From contig CANPYY010000014.1 of NCBI GenBank assembly GCA_947588675.1, forward strand, positions 1-58,429: DNA of 58,429 nt. The letters run 5' to 3'. Each line of letters begins with the position of its first letter. The first letter of the stretch is position 1. The stretch is from an uncultured Lachnospiraceae bacterium. Its GTDB lineage: Bacteria > Bacillota > Clostridia > Lachnospirales > Lachnospiraceae. The notes beneath the pieces were generated by a model, which ran no database searches, was not told where the DNA came from, and saw nothing but the letters and a program-made list of their open reading frames with translations. Position numbers and translations under genes: made by a program. Of this stretch, positions 44,929-55,172 are shown in pieces.

Positions 44929-46530
44929 TTATTTCAGAGAATCAACTGCCGCCCTCTCAATAGGAAGTCCGCCCAGATAACGTTCAATAAACTTATCAAA
45001 TCCTTCTGCGTCAGAAGCATCCGGCGACATCTGAACTCCTTTCTCTCCTGCAAATACTTTCTCATCAAGAAATTCTGCAAGTGATTTTCCTTCCCTATTT
45101 ACCATATAAGATGCAAGCAGGGCAATTCCCCATGCTCCTCCCTCGCCGGCAGTTTCCATAACCGATACCGGCGCGTTCATGGCTGCCGCAAGTATTCTCT
45201 GACCCACGCCCTTGGTCTTGAATAATCCACCGTGTCCGGTAATATTATCTACTTTAACTTTCTCCTGTTTAAGAAGAATATCGCATCCTGTCTTCAGGGC
45301 TCCAAGAGCAGTAAACAAATTCACTCTCATAAAGTTTGCAAGATTGAATCTGCTGTCGGGAGTCCTTACAAATAACGGCCTTCCTTCTTCAAATCCCGTT
45401 ATATGCTCTCCCGAGAAATAGTTATAAGCAAGGAGTCCGCCGCAGTCGGCATCTCCCTCAAGAGCTTTATTATAAAGCGTGCCAAAGAGCTTATTCATAT
45501 CCACTTCAATGCCAAACGCCTCTGCAAATTCTTTGAATATATTTACCCAGGCATTAAGGTCCGACGTACAGTTATTACAGTGAACCATTGCAACCGGGTC
45601 TCCGGAAGGAGTAGTTACAAGGTCGATAGCCTCATATGCTTTACTGAGTTCTTTTTCGAGAACAACCATTGCGAATACAGACGTTCCTGCCGATACGTTA
45701 CCTGTACGCTTTGCAACACTGTTTGTAGCTGCCATACCTGTTCCTGCATCGCCTTCGGGCGGACAGAGTTTAATTCCTCCTTTAAGCGAGCCTGAAACAT
45801 CAAGAAGCCTTGCTCCCTCGTCGGTAAGCACTCCCGCATCATCGCCTGCATTAAGTACCTTAGGGAAAATATCATTAATTTTAAGATTAATTCCTTTTCC
45901 TGCAATAAGTTCATCAAACTGACTCACCATTTTGCTGTTATATGTTCCGGTACTGCTGTCTATAGGGAACATTCCCGAAGCTTCCCCTACTCCAAGTACC
46001 TTCCGGCCGGTCAGTTTCCAGTGCACATAACCTGCTAACGTCGTCTGGAAATCAATATCTTTAACATGTTCTTCTCCATTTAATATTGCCTGGTAAAGAT
46101 GCGCTATACTCCATCTTTGCGGTATATTGAACCCAAATAACTGTGACAATTCCTGTGATGCTTTTTCTGTTATTGTATTTCTCCAGGTTCTGAATGGAAC
46201 AAGAAGCTTTCCGTCTTTATTAAATGCAAGATAACCGTGCATCATTGCGCTGAATCCTATTGCTTTAAGACATGTTACATCTATACCGTACAGCTTCTGC
46301 ACATCTTTTTTCATATCTGCATAACAGTCCTGAAGCCCCGTCCATATATCTTCCTCACTATACGTCCATATTCCATTCTCAAGCCTGTTTTCCCAGTCAT
46401 GGCTTCCCTGCGCAACAGGCTCATTATTTTTTCCTATAAGCACTGCCTTTATCCTCGTCGAACCAAACTCAATTCCGAGAATTGCATTACCTTCCCCAAT
46501 AAAACTCCTGATATCGTATTTTGCCTCCAT
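44929..46530 (-). CDS. FGGY-family carbohydrate kinase
   Basis: The protein has 533 residues. The first motif is [16 protein letters not shown], the central domain has [20 protein letters not shown] and the last [20 protein letters not shown]. It phosphorylates a sugar with ATP, perhaps a pentulose such as ribulose or xylulose; related genes sit beside arabinose genes in Lachnospiraceae, but none is seen here. AGGAGG precedes the ATG at 46530. Confidence 0.85.
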   Translation of the reverse strand: MEAKYDIRSFIGEGNAILGIEFGSTRIKAVLIGKNNEPVAQGSHDWENRLENGIWTYSEEDIWTGLQDCYADMKKDVQKLYGIDVTCLKAIGFSAMMHGYLAFNKDGKLLVPFRTWRNTITEKASQELSQLFGFNIPQRWSIAHLYQAILNGEEHVKDIDFQTTLAGYVHWKLTGRKVLGVGEASGMFPIDSSTGTYNSKMVSQFDELIAGKGINLKINDIFPKVLNAGDDAGVLTDEGARLLDVSGSLKGGIKLCPPEGDAGTGMAATNSVAKRTGNVSAGTSVFAMVVLEKELSKAYEAIDLVTTPSGDPVAMVHCNNCTSDLNAWVNIFKEFAEAFGIEVDMNKLFGTLYNKALEGDADCGGLLAYNYFSGEHITGFEEGRPLFVRTPDSRFNLANFMRVNLFTALGALKTGCDILLKQEKVKVDNITGHGGLFKTKGVGQRILAAAMNAPVSVMETAGEGGAWGIALLASYMVNREGKSLAEFLDEKVFAGEKGVQMSPDASDAEGFDKFIERYLGGLPIERAAVDSLK

Positions 46531-46587
46531 AAAACAACCTCCTGTTAAATTTACTTATTTACATTTTACACCATTTATACTATTAAA

Positions 46588-47796
46588 TCAAAACATTTTA
46601 AAACATTCCATACTACGCTCCAGTATTCCTTTTATATAGGCTATTGCAATGCCGTAATTAGTAATAGGCACCCCCTGTTTATATGCAGCTTTCATTCTGT
46701 TCATAATTTCTCGCTCATTCAACATACATCCGCCGCAGTGTATAATAAGGCTGTACTTTCCGGGAGCATCACAAAAGCTGCCGCCGCTTGTATATTCATA
46801 TGAAAGCCTGCGTCCGGTATATTCGTTAAGCCATTTTGGAATCTTAACAGTACCGATATCATCACACTGTCTGTGGTGCGTGCATCCTTCCGCTATAAGA
46901 ATCTTATCCCCATCCTGAAGCTTATCTATTGCCTTTACACTTTTTGCCGCTATATCAAGAAATCCTTTATATCTTGCCATCAATATGCTAAATGACGTAA
47001 GCTTAATTTCCTTTGGAACAATCATGTTTACTTTCTCAAACACCTGACTGTCAGTAATGACAAGCGCCGGTTTTATGTCCGTATTCTGAAGCACATCCAA
47101 AAGTCCGTCATCTTTCACGGAAACGGCGTACGCCCCTGCGTCAAGAATATCTCTTATAGCCTGCTGTTGAGGAAGTATAAGCCTTCCTTTAGGAGCCGCA
47201 GCATCTATTGGAATTACCAGAATGACATATTCTCCCGGATTGATAATATCCGCAACAAGCCTTCTTGTATTTTTTTCTGTATTTAGCGAGCCAATAAGCT
47301 CTTTAAGCTCATAAATATTGGTCCCCAAAAGTGCGCTTACTGCTATTTTATTTTTATGGCGTTCTTCCGTAACCGGCTTATAAGGCACATCTTTTCCGGC
47401 TATAAGGTCCGCTTTGTTATAAACAATTACATATGGTATTGATTTATCTGTAAATATCTTTATAAGTTCATCGTCTGCTTCACATTTTCCGCATGTTATA
47501 TCAACAACCAGAACCGCAATATCTACAGTGTCAAGTATCCTTTTTGTAACATCCACCCTCAATGCGCCAAGGCTTCCCTCGTCGTCAAAGCCGGGCGTAT
47601 CAATAATAAGCACCGGTCCTATCGGAAGCAGTTCCATCGCCTTCTTTACAGAATCCGTAGTAGTTCCCGCAACATCTGACACTACAGACAGTTTCTGATT
47701 GGTGACAGCATTTACAAGGCTTGATTTACCGGAATTTCTTTTACCAAAAAAACCAATATGTATTCTCTCTGAATTTGGAACAGAATTTAATCCCAT
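46588..47796 (-). CDS. hydF: [FeFe] hydrogenase maturation GTPase HydF
   Basis: The protein has 402 residues. The GTPase has GKRNSGKSSL and DTPGFDDEG, the rest a dimerisation domain, and the C-terminus has the cluster ligands CTHHRQCDD and CGGCMLNE. HydF is the scaffold on which the H-cluster subsite is assembled for transfer to the hydrogenase. HydG is encoded next to it; HydE and the hydrogenase are not in the window. Confidence 0.95.
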   Translation of the reverse strand: MGLNSVPNSERIHIGFFGKRNSGKSSLVNAVTNQKLSVVSDVAGTTTDSVKKAMELLPIGPVLIIDTPGFDDEGSLGALRVDVTKRILDTVDIAVLVVDITCGKCEADDELIKIFTDKSIPYVIVYNKADLIAGKDVPYKPVTEERHKNKIAVSALLGTNIYELKELIGSLNTEKNTRRLVADIINPGEYVILVIPIDAAAPKGRLILPQQQAIRDILDAGAYAVSVKDDGLLDVLQNTDIKPALVITDSQVFEKVNMIVPKEIKLTSFSILMARYKGFLDIAAKSVKAIDKLQDGDKILIAEGCTHHRQCDDIGTVKIPKWLNEYTGRRLSYEYTSGGSFCDAPGKYSLIIHCGGCMLNEREIMNRMKAAYKQGVPITNYGIAIAYIKGILERSMECFKMF

Positions 47797-47811
47797 AACA
47801 AAACCCCCAAA

Positions 47812-49227
47812 TTAAAATCTGAAATCTCTTATTCCATTGTCAATCTTTATAAGGTTCTGTCTGCATACTTCTCTCACTCTGTCATTTTTTACATTGGCAA
47901 GTTCTTTTTCTATAAGCATATTTCCTATTTTCTTTGTATCTTCAGATGCATAGTCGTTAAGATATTCCCTAAGCGTCATAAGCGCATTTGGATGGCAGCA
48001 ATTTTGAATCTGTCCGCTTTTGCACAGCGACATAAACCTGTCGCCGGTCCTGCCCTCTCTGTAACATGCCGTACAGAATGATGGAATATATCCTATCTTC
48101 ATAAGCCAGTTTACAACATCGTCAAGACTTCTTGTATCAGACACATCAAACTGCTCGGTATCATGCGGACGTTCAGACTCGCAATATCCGCCCACGCTTG
48201 TCCTTGAACCGCCCGATATCTGAGATACCCCAAGCTTTATAATATTTTCACGTACCGTTTCACTTTCCCTTGTAGATATAATCATCCCCGTATATGGCAC
48301 CGCTATCCTTATAAGCGCCGCTATTTTATAAAATATCTCATCGCTTATTGAATTATCAAAAGCCTCCGGATCAATATCATCCGCATGTTTTATTCTCGGC
48401 ACAGATATTGTATGCGGTCCTACGCCGTAAACAGCTTCCAGATGCTCTGCGTGCATAAGAAGTGCGCAATATTCATATCTGTACAATTCAAGACCAAACA
48501 GCACTCCAAGTCCGACGTCGTCTATACCCGCCTCCATTGCGCGGTCCATTGCTTCAGTATGATATGCGTAATCATGCTTTGGCCCGGTAGGATGGAGTTT
48601 CTCATAACTTTCTTTATTATATGTTTCCTGAAACAATATATATGTACCAATACCAGCATCTTTAAGTCTTTTATAATTTTCAACCGTAGTAGCTGCAATA
48701 TTTACATTTACGCGCCTTATCGCCCCGTTTTTATGTTTAACCTTATATATCGTATCAATACATTCAAGTATATATTCAATCGGATTATTAACAGGGTCCT
48801 CTCCGGCTTCAATTGCAAGACGTTTATGCCCCATGTCCTGAAGCGCCTTAACCTCTCCTGCAACTTCTTCCTGCGTAAGTTTCTTTCTTGCCATATGTTT
48901 ATTCTTTATATGATATGGACAATATACACATCCGTTTACACAATAATTAGACAGATAAAGCGGCGCAAACATGACTATCCTGTTACCATAAAAATCCTTC
49001 TTTATCTGTTCGGCAAGTTCATAAAGTTCCTGTATTTTTTCCGGAATATCGCACGCAAGAAGTACAGATGCTTCCCTGTGTGAAAGTCCTTTCCTTTCTC
49101 TTGCCTTTTTTATAATCGAATCTATAAGTTCTATATTATCTTTATTGGCATCCGCATATTCAAGTGATGCCATGACTTCGTCATGACATATAAATTCCTC
49201 CGCTTTCATGGAACGGACATTATACAT
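47812..49227 (-). CDS. hydG: [FeFe] hydrogenase maturation radical SAM enzyme HydG
   Basis: The protein has 471 residues. The cluster motif is CVNGCVYC and the C-terminal second cluster site is CTACYREGRTGDRFMSLCKS, which is the HydG mark. The enzyme cleaves tyrosine to give CO and cyanide for the H-cluster. It is coupled to HydF, 15 bases on. Confidence 0.96.
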   Translation of the reverse strand: MYNVRSMKAEEFICHDEVMASLEYADANKDNIELIDSIIKKARERKGLSHREASVLLACDIPEKIQELYELAEQIKKDFYGNRIVMFAPLYLSNYCVNGCVYCPYHIKNKHMARKKLTQEEVAGEVKALQDMGHKRLAIEAGEDPVNNPIEYILECIDTIYKVKHKNGAIRRVNVNIAATTVENYKRLKDAGIGTYILFQETYNKESYEKLHPTGPKHDYAYHTEAMDRAMEAGIDDVGLGVLFGLELYRYEYCALLMHAEHLEAVYGVGPHTISVPRIKHADDIDPEAFDNSISDEIFYKIAALIRIAVPYTGMIISTRESETVRENIIKLGVSQISGGSRTSVGGYCESERPHDTEQFDVSDTRSLDDVVNWLMKIGYIPSFCTACYREGRTGDRFMSLCKSGQIQNCCHPNALMTLREYLNDYASEDTKKIGNMLIEKELANVKNDRVREVCRQNLIKIDNGIRDFRF

Positions 49228-49249
49228 ATTTTTCTGCTTCCTTTCTGTC

Positions 49250-49939
49250 TTATGTCTGTTTATCCTGTATATCGCATACCGTCAGTATATTTCCCTTAAC
49301 AATAAATTTTATCCTTTTTCCTGCAAATTCAAATCCATATATTCTGTTGGGTTCATCGTGATACGCCGGTCTCGGATCCTGACGCAGAACGCTTAAAAGG
49401 GTATTCCATTTATCTTTCCCAAACTTTTCAATAAGCTTCAAATCACATTCAACCTCAAGCACTTCTTCATCCGGTTTTTTAGAAAATCCTCCAACGGCAT
49501 CCGGTCTGCAATCAGTGTACGGTATATAGGGTTTAATATCAAATAAAGGGGTGCCACTCATAATATCAGCACCCTCTACATATATAACCGGTCCGTTTTT
49601 CCCTTCATAGTCAATCTTTTTCAGAGTAACACAAGATAACCCAATTGGATTGGGTCTAAAAGGAGACCTGGTTGCAAACACTCCAACCCTTGTATTACCT
49701 CCGAGTTTCGGAGGTCGTACGGTTGGCCCAAACTGCCTGTCCGCAGTTTCCGAAAACAACCAGATTAACCAGATATGCGTATATTCACTTAAACCACGCA
49801 CAGCTTCCCTGCTACGGTATTCCGGTTCAAATATAATTCTGGATTCAATATCCTCTACAATGCCACTCTGCCTTGGTATCCCAAATCTGACATCATAATC
49901 ATTATATATCTTCGCAATACATTGTAAGCTGCGCTGCAT
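49250..49939 (-). CDS. trmO: tRNA (N6-threonylcarbamoyladenosine)-methyltransferase TrmO
   Basis: The protein has 229 residues. The family motifs FATRSPFRPNPIGLSC and VYVEGADIMSGTPLFDIKPY are intact. It methylates t6A37 in tRNA-Thr using SAM. AGAAGG precedes ATG 49939. It sits between HydG and the RHH gene. Confidence 0.93.
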   Translation of the reverse strand: MQRSLQCIAKIYNDYDVRFGIPRQSGIVEDIESRIIFEPEYRSREAVRGLSEYTHIWLIWLFSETADRQFGPTVRPPKLGGNTRVGVFATRSPFRPNPIGLSCVTLKKIDYEGKNGPVIYVEGADIMSGTPLFDIKPYIPYTDCRPDAVGGFSKKPDEEVLEVECDLKLIEKFGKDKWNTLLSVLRQDPRPAYHDEPNRIYGFEFAGKRIKFIVKGNILTVCDIQDKQT

Positions 49940-49951
49940 ACCGTTACCTTC

Positions 49952-50125
49952 TTAACACTTAGCTTCTTCAGCAAGTAAATCAATGGCATGTCTTAAAGCT
50001 TCTGATTTTGCCATATTCATCTTCTTACAGTAAGCTTCAAGCCTGTCCTTCGTAGCGGCATCCATTCTCATTGAGCAAATAATCTCTTTGTTATTAGTTC
50101 CTTTTGGTCTTCCTGTTCTTGCCAA
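49952..50125 (-). CDS. Ribbon-helix-helix (CopG-like) protein
   Basis: The protein has 57 residues. RTGRPKGTNNKEIICSMRM forms the strand and DAATKDRLEAYCKKMNM the helices. A TTG start at 50125 gives the common MARTGRPKG N-terminus and sits 9 nt after GGAG; the ATG at 50140 would put that GGAG after its start. It binds DNA as a dimer and may be an antitoxin or a regulator, but no toxin partner is seen. Confidence 0.75.
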   Translation of the reverse strand: MARTGRPKGTNNKEIICSMRMDAATKDRLEAYCKKMNMAKSEALRHAIDLLAEEAKC

Positions 50126-50235
50126 CTGAATCATCTCCATTTGTATTTATTATAAATATTATACTTTTAGTATTATAGTAAGTCAAGTATATATTGATAA
50201 AATCCGCTTTATCCGATTTTATTTTACATACAACA

Positions 50236-50268
50236 GGATGTTTCGGGGAGAACCTCCCCAAAACATCC
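50236..50268 (-). terminator. Terminator hairpin of the xylanase gene
   Basis: GGATGTTTCGGGGAG (50236-50250) and CTCCCCAAAACATCC (50254-50268) form a long stem with one mismatch and a 3-base loop, just past the xylanase stop. Confidence 0.7.
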
Positions 50269-50290
50269 GTCTGATAATATCTTATCTTAA

Positions 50291-52585
50291 TTACTGACTA
50301 AGTATACGGTAAGCATTTTCGAACGCAGGCTTAACCCTGTATACATCATCAAACATTCCACTGAACGGTCCATACTGCCAATAGTCAAAGCTTTCATCAA
50401 TCTTATTCATAACCGGGTCATCTATAAACGCCCATATTGACATACTTGTGAAAGCATTATTTGTTTCTGAATTGATGTTGGCAAGTCCCTCAAATAACTG
50501 AGCTGCATATTCGCCGTGTTTATCCATGTAGTCATAGTCAAAGTTACGCATTGCCATTTCTGTCAACTGCACATGAACGCTTGGCTGCATATCCGAGAAC
50601 ATCTTAATTGTTTCCGTTGTCCTGGTTACCCACTGAGGATCAAGACATCCTTCCTGCTTCTGATATCCTCCGAGATATCCCTGACATCCCACGGCATCAA
50701 CAAGCTGTTTATCTCCGCTGTTAAGATCCTGGATAAGAGCTTTTACATAACCGCGTTTTGCTTCTCCATAGATATCTATGATATTAAAATCATTGTATAC
50801 AAGTTCAATCTTATCTCTTGATGTAAGTAAATTATCTCTAATAAGTTTCTCTCTTGTTTCATATGCACATTCAAACGTAAATTTGATATAGTTCTCCCCT
50901 GCGCCGTTAGCTTCTGATGAGCAGTGATAATAGAATGGATTCTGTCCCATACGGCTCTGCCTTACTTTAAGCTTATCGCTGCTGCCTTCATCAATACCTT
51001 CGTTTACTACATCCCAGCAGTATACTACGTCAGGATATTTTTCCTGGAAATGTGTCATAACCTGATCAACATAATATTCAAGTCGCTTACGGCATATTTC
51101 ATTAGAAGCATATTCGCCGCCGTCTTGTTTATATCCTTTTGTAAAGAACCATTTATGGTTTTCTTCCATGGAATTATCCCATACAAGGGCATGGCCTCTT
51201 ATTTTAAGTCCGTTATCGCGCGCCCATTCACACAGGAAATCTGCCCTGTCATATTTCATTACAGGCATACAGGTTTCATCATCAGGATTTTTCTCATACG
51301 CAGCCAGCGTAGCTTCTTCATCAAGAAGTGAATATGCCTTAAATTCATTCATTGCAGTAATACTGTCGCAGTGATGCGCCAAAAGTTTGCAAAATTCAGG
51401 ATCATTCTTTATCTGGTTATATGTAACGCATGTACCGAACTTATAACCTTTAGCTTCCGTAATCTTTGCAAGGCTGCTGTAATTTTCAATTGCAGCAGAA
51501 GAATCTTTTGGCCTCGCCACAAACATTCCTTCCGGTTTTTCTGCCATATATTCTTCAAGCGTTGCGCTAAAATCCTGGTCTGCATCATCTGCAGCTTTCT
51601 TATCTGCATTGTATTTTGTAACTACCGAACCAAGCGCCGATGTCACAACACTTATTGCAGCCTTATGGTGTGAAATCTGTTTTGTATTATTGTTATAATA
51701 ATTTACATACATATCATGGATTACAACCATTCCCGTACCTGCAGGTGCAAATCCGAACGATATTCTTCCGTTATTTGTTGAGTCAAGCGCCGCTATATCC
51801 GAGTTTCCTTTGATTACATCCGTAAGAGATATATCCTCACCCTTCGTTCCATTGGTCGTAATTGTTGTAACATATTTGGACTGGTCGCTTTCCATATCAC
51901 AATCATACTCAGCCACATAGAGGTCAATGTTTACAGGTTCTGTTGAGTCCACCTTCAAATCAATCGACTCTATTGCTGACAAATTCGTATTAATCTGCCA
52001 GGAATCTGATAATACAAAGTTTACATAGAAATTATCAGGCGCGTCTGCCTTATCGCAGTCATACATTGCAAAATAATCATAGTCATAATAGTATGGAGCC
52101 GCTGTCGGTTCCGGCGTCGGTTTCTGCGTCGGGTCTACAGTCTTGCCGCCATTATCCGGAGCCTGCGTTGGATTCTGTCCTGCAGGCGCGGTCGGTTCAG
52201 TATGGTTGCCAATAATAGATTTGACATTAACCTTACATGTAAGTTTCTTCTTACCTGATTTACCGCCTGCCTTATATTTTACCGTAGCTGTAATCTTGGC
52301 AGTTCCTTTTTTCTTTGCTTTTATTTTAGCCGATGTTTTGGAACTCTTTGCAATAGCCGCAACTTTTTTCTTGCTTGTTTTCCAAGTTGTATTAATAACT
52401 TTAATACCCTTCTTTTTAATCTTCAGTGTAAATGACTTGCCCGGTTCTACATTCTTCTTTGCTATGCTAAGCTTAGGCGCTTTTGCTTTTGCGGCCGAGG
52501 CATTCTGTGCCGTACCCATACCGCCAAATGAAGCAATCACCATTGCCGCTGCAAGCAGGCAAGCTGTCTTTTGCTTTAATTTCAT
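50291..52585 (-). CDS. Secreted endo-1,4-beta-xylanase, GH10
   Basis: The protein has 764 residues. A signal peptide (LAAAMVIASFGGMGTAQNAS) is followed by a Lys-rich Ig-like domain (about 35-125) and a Pro/Thr linker (TQAPDNGGKTVDPTQKP). A carbohydrate-binding-like beta domain follows. The GH10 barrel comes last, from about 370: RGHALVWDN, acid/base Glu in WDVVNEG, nucleophile in VQLTEMAM. It cuts xylan outside the cell. Large intact gene with its own promoter region and terminator. Confidence 0.92.
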   Translation of the reverse strand: MKLKQKTACLLAAAMVIASFGGMGTAQNASAAKAKAPKLSIAKKNVEPGKSFTLKIKKKGIKVINTTWKTSKKKVAAIAKSSKTSAKIKAKKKGTAKITATVKYKAGGKSGKKKLTCKVNVKSIIGNHTEPTAPAGQNPTQAPDNGGKTVDPTQKPTPEPTAAPYYYDYDYFAMYDCDKADAPDNFYVNFVLSDSWQINTNLSAIESIDLKVDSTEPVNIDLYVAEYDCDMESDQSKYVTTITTNGTKGEDISLTDVIKGNSDIAALDSTNNGRISFGFAPAGTGMVVIHDMYVNYYNNNTKQISHHKAAISVVTSALGSVVTKYNADKKAADDADQDFSATLEEYMAEKPEGMFVARPKDSSAAIENYSSLAKITEAKGYKFGTCVTYNQIKNDPEFCKLLAHHCDSITAMNEFKAYSLLDEEATLAAYEKNPDDETCMPVMKYDRADFLCEWARDNGLKIRGHALVWDNSMEENHKWFFTKGYKQDGGEYASNEICRKRLEYYVDQVMTHFQEKYPDVVYCWDVVNEGIDEGSSDKLKVRQSRMGQNPFYYHCSSEANGAGENYIKFTFECAYETREKLIRDNLLTSRDKIELVYNDFNIIDIYGEAKRGYVKALIQDLNSGDKQLVDAVGCQGYLGGYQKQEGCLDPQWVTRTTETIKMFSDMQPSVHVQLTEMAMRNFDYDYMDKHGEYAAQLFEGLANINSETNNAFTSMSIWAFIDDPVMNKIDESFDYWQYGPFSGMFDDVYRVKPAFENAYRILSQ

Positions 52586-52695
52586 TACATCCCCTCCGTA
52601 TTTTATTTTTTTTATTTACGCAAAATACTTTTTTATTATATAATATTTTTTGTGCATGTTTGTATGTAAAATATTTATTTTTTATAATAATTTTA

Positions 52696-53634
52696 TTAAA
52701 TCACATAAAACCACGCATCATCCTGTTCCAAATCCATCTTCTGAACAGAATTGTCCTCCTTCATAAGCCTAAGTTCGGGATTTTTTACGCTTACTTTCGT
52801 ACCCGGTTTTACAGACGCCGTTATAAACGCATTGCCTCCGACAACAACATTGCTTCCGATAACCGTTTCTCCTCCCAGAATAGATGCTCCCGAATATATG
52901 GTAACATAATCTTCAATAGTAGGATGTCTTTTTTTATCTCTCAGATTCTGACCTCCCCTTGTAGACAAAGCTCCAAGCGTAACCCCCTGATATACTTTTA
53001 CATGCTCGCCTATAACGGTAGTTTCACCCACTACTATTCCCGTTCCATGGTCAATAAAAAAGTATTTTCCAATAGTAGCTCCCGGATGAATATCTATACC
53101 TGTCTGCGAATGCGCAACCTCCGTCATGATACGCGGAATCAACGGTACATTTAGAAGATACAGTTCATGAGCAAGCCTCTGGACAGTTATCGCATATAAT
53201 CCCGGATAGCAAAATATAATTTCTTCCTTGCTTTTAGCCGCCGGGTCGCCTTCAAATGCAGCCTCTACATCGGTTTCAACATATTCTCTTACCTTAGGAA
53301 TGGTTTTAAGAAATTCTATGCTTATCTTTTCAGCCGTAAATTCTGTTTCGCCATTACTGCCATCGGTAAATCCGGTATTATTCAACACTATCTCTATCTG
53401 CTTCTTCAAATTGTAAAGAACATCTTCTATAATAACTGATATATTATTCTGTACGTTAATAACCTTATAATTTTTCTCCCTGTAATATCCCGGATAGACA
53501 ATTCTAAGCAGTTTATCTACCATATCAATAATTGTATTTTTATCAGGCTTATTGAAAATATCCATTCTGTCTATCGTACGTTTTTGTTCATAATCCTTAA
53601 TAATACTTTCTGTTATATCGTTTATCCGGTCCAT
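52696..53634 (-). CDS. cysE: Serine O-acetyltransferase (CysE/EpsC-type)
   Basis: The protein has 312 residues. An N-terminal helical part is followed by a left-handed hexapeptide repeat region with IDIHPGATIGKYFFIDHG, VVGETTVIGEHV and GALSTRGGQNL. It forms O-acetylserine for cysteine. ATG 53634 lies after GAGGAGGATTATA; the upstream TTG at 53649 precedes that site. It follows the carboxylesterase stop directly. Confidence 0.93.
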   Translation of the reverse strand: MDRINDITESIIKDYEQKRTIDRMDIFNKPDKNTIIDMVDKLLRIVYPGYYREKNYKVINVQNNISVIIEDVLYNLKKQIEIVLNNTGFTDGSNGETEFTAEKISIEFLKTIPKVREYVETDVEAAFEGDPAAKSKEEIIFCYPGLYAITVQRLAHELYLLNVPLIPRIMTEVAHSQTGIDIHPGATIGKYFFIDHGTGIVVGETTVIGEHVKVYQGVTLGALSTRGGQNLRDKKRHPTIEDYVTIYSGASILGGETVIGSNVVVGGNAFITASVKPGTKVSVKNPELRLMKEDNSVQKMDLEQDDAWFYVI

Positions 53635-53645
53635 TATAATCCTCC

Positions 53646-55157
53646 TCAATTAATAATTTTATCAGTAATATGCTCTATTAAAAACTCTTTAAGGGCATCC
53701 TCTTTTGCATTGTCAGGTTCGGCGCCGTTTTTACCAAACACCATATCGCATGGAATCTCTTTGCTGTATGGCTTCCATTCGGGCATAGGCGCGCCGTCGT
53801 TATCAACGCCATTCGGATTACCTGTTTTTACAAAATTACTCCAATAATTGCACATCTGCCTTGCAAGGTCATAGTGATGGCCTTTAAAAGGACGCCAGCA
53901 CTTGGCAAGTGTTTCAAAGAAAAACCAAAGTTCCACTGAATGAAATGTACCCGGATTATCATACCCCGGAATATCCGCATCAAATCTGTAATAGTAACAG
54001 TCGTTTTTATTCAGCCTAAACAGAGATTTTACCGTACATTCAATTCCGTTTATTTTAGCATATGGCGGTTTATCTTTTCCTGCGTCACATACTAAATTTA
54101 TAAATTTCTCTGCCTTACCGCCAAATATCTGTCCTGCCTTTTCCTTAAACTCCTCAAAAGAATCCGCCGGTATCATATTTGGAAATTCATCCGCCGTATT
54201 TCCGGCAAGTACAGGTATATCGGCGCATTTTCCTTCTGCAAACAGTTTAAGCGGGTCTCCCGTACAGAAACAATTATCCTGTACCGTAAACATCCTTCTG
54301 TGAGTTGCGGCGTACTCCGCATATTTTTCACGAATATAAAATGCATCCAGTTTTCTGGCTTCTTCTATTTTAGATACTCCCATAAATTCTAAAAATGCCT
54401 GCCCGTTTTTTTCCGCCTCGCAAAGGGGTTCCGGTTTTCCTACGCCTCCATTATCATCATATGGGTCCCGTATCATTGCGCTCTGTACAATAGCTTTCTT
54501 TATAATATCAAAATTTTCGGGACAGGTTATCTGGCTCATTACACTTCCGCCTCCGGCAGACTGTCCTGCAACAGTAATGTTTTTCGGATCTCCGCCAAAA
54601 GCCGCGATATTATCATAAACCCATCTAAGTCCTGCCTGCTGGTCAAGGCTTCCGAAATTTGCAGGAGCATCAGGCTGCGTATCGGTAAGTTCAGGATGCG
54701 CCATAAATCCAAAAACATTGAGCCTGTAATTTACAGTTACAACTACTATACCTCTGCGCGCAAGACGTTCTCCGTCAAATTCCATCTCGGAAGGATATCC
54801 CCATTGCAATCCTCCTCCGAAAAACCAGACAACTACCGGCTGCTTTTCATCCGCACTTTTTGCTCCCGTCCACACATTAAGATAAAGGCAGTCTTCACTC
54901 ATCGGAATTTTGGAATCAACATGCCATTCACGGCAATATATGTCATCTCCAAGCCCCGGTGTGTCCTGCATTGATATCGGCGCAAAGCTATACGCTTTAA
55001 GCACACCTTCCCAGTCTTTACACGGTTGTGGTTTTCTCCATCTGTTTTCCCCTACAGGCGGAGCTGCAAACGGTATTCCCTTAAATGCAGTTATCCTCGG
55101 GTCTGCTGCAGGAAGCCCCTCTACAATACCATTTTTAGTTTTTGCTGTTCTTATCAT
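53646..55157 (-). CDS. Type B carboxylesterase
   Basis: The protein has 503 residues. Nucleophile Ser lies in AGQSAGGGS, the family start is KGIPFAAPPVGENRWR, and SEDCLYLNVWTGA follows. No signal peptide. It hydrolyses esters; substrate unknown. The cysE start overlaps its stop. Confidence 0.9.
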   Translation of the reverse strand: MIRTAKTKNGIVEGLPAADPRITAFKGIPFAAPPVGENRWRKPQPCKDWEGVLKAYSFAPISMQDTPGLGDDIYCREWHVDSKIPMSEDCLYLNVWTGAKSADEKQPVVVWFFGGGLQWGYPSEMEFDGERLARRGIVVVTVNYRLNVFGFMAHPELTDTQPDAPANFGSLDQQAGLRWVYDNIAAFGGDPKNITVAGQSAGGGSVMSQITCPENFDIIKKAIVQSAMIRDPYDDNGGVGKPEPLCEAEKNGQAFLEFMGVSKIEEARKLDAFYIREKYAEYAATHRRMFTVQDNCFCTGDPLKLFAEGKCADIPVLAGNTADEFPNMIPADSFEEFKEKAGQIFGGKAEKFINLVCDAGKDKPPYAKINGIECTVKSLFRLNKNDCYYYRFDADIPGYDNPGTFHSVELWFFFETLAKCWRPFKGHHYDLARQMCNYWSNFVKTGNPNGVDNDGAPMPEWKPYSKEIPCDMVFGKNGAEPDNAKEDALKEFLIEHITDKIIN

Positions 55158-55172
55158 ATAAATCCCCCTATA

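Noticed and set aside
48385-49083. Long plus-strand frame inside hydG
   Set aside because: Antisense of a well-conserved gene with Cys/Tyr-rich nonsense composition.
50291-52585. Minus-strand protein as general Ig-domain adhesin
   Set aside because: The GH10 barrel with both catalytic Glu motifs is complete, so it is an enzyme with an Ig-like accessory domain.
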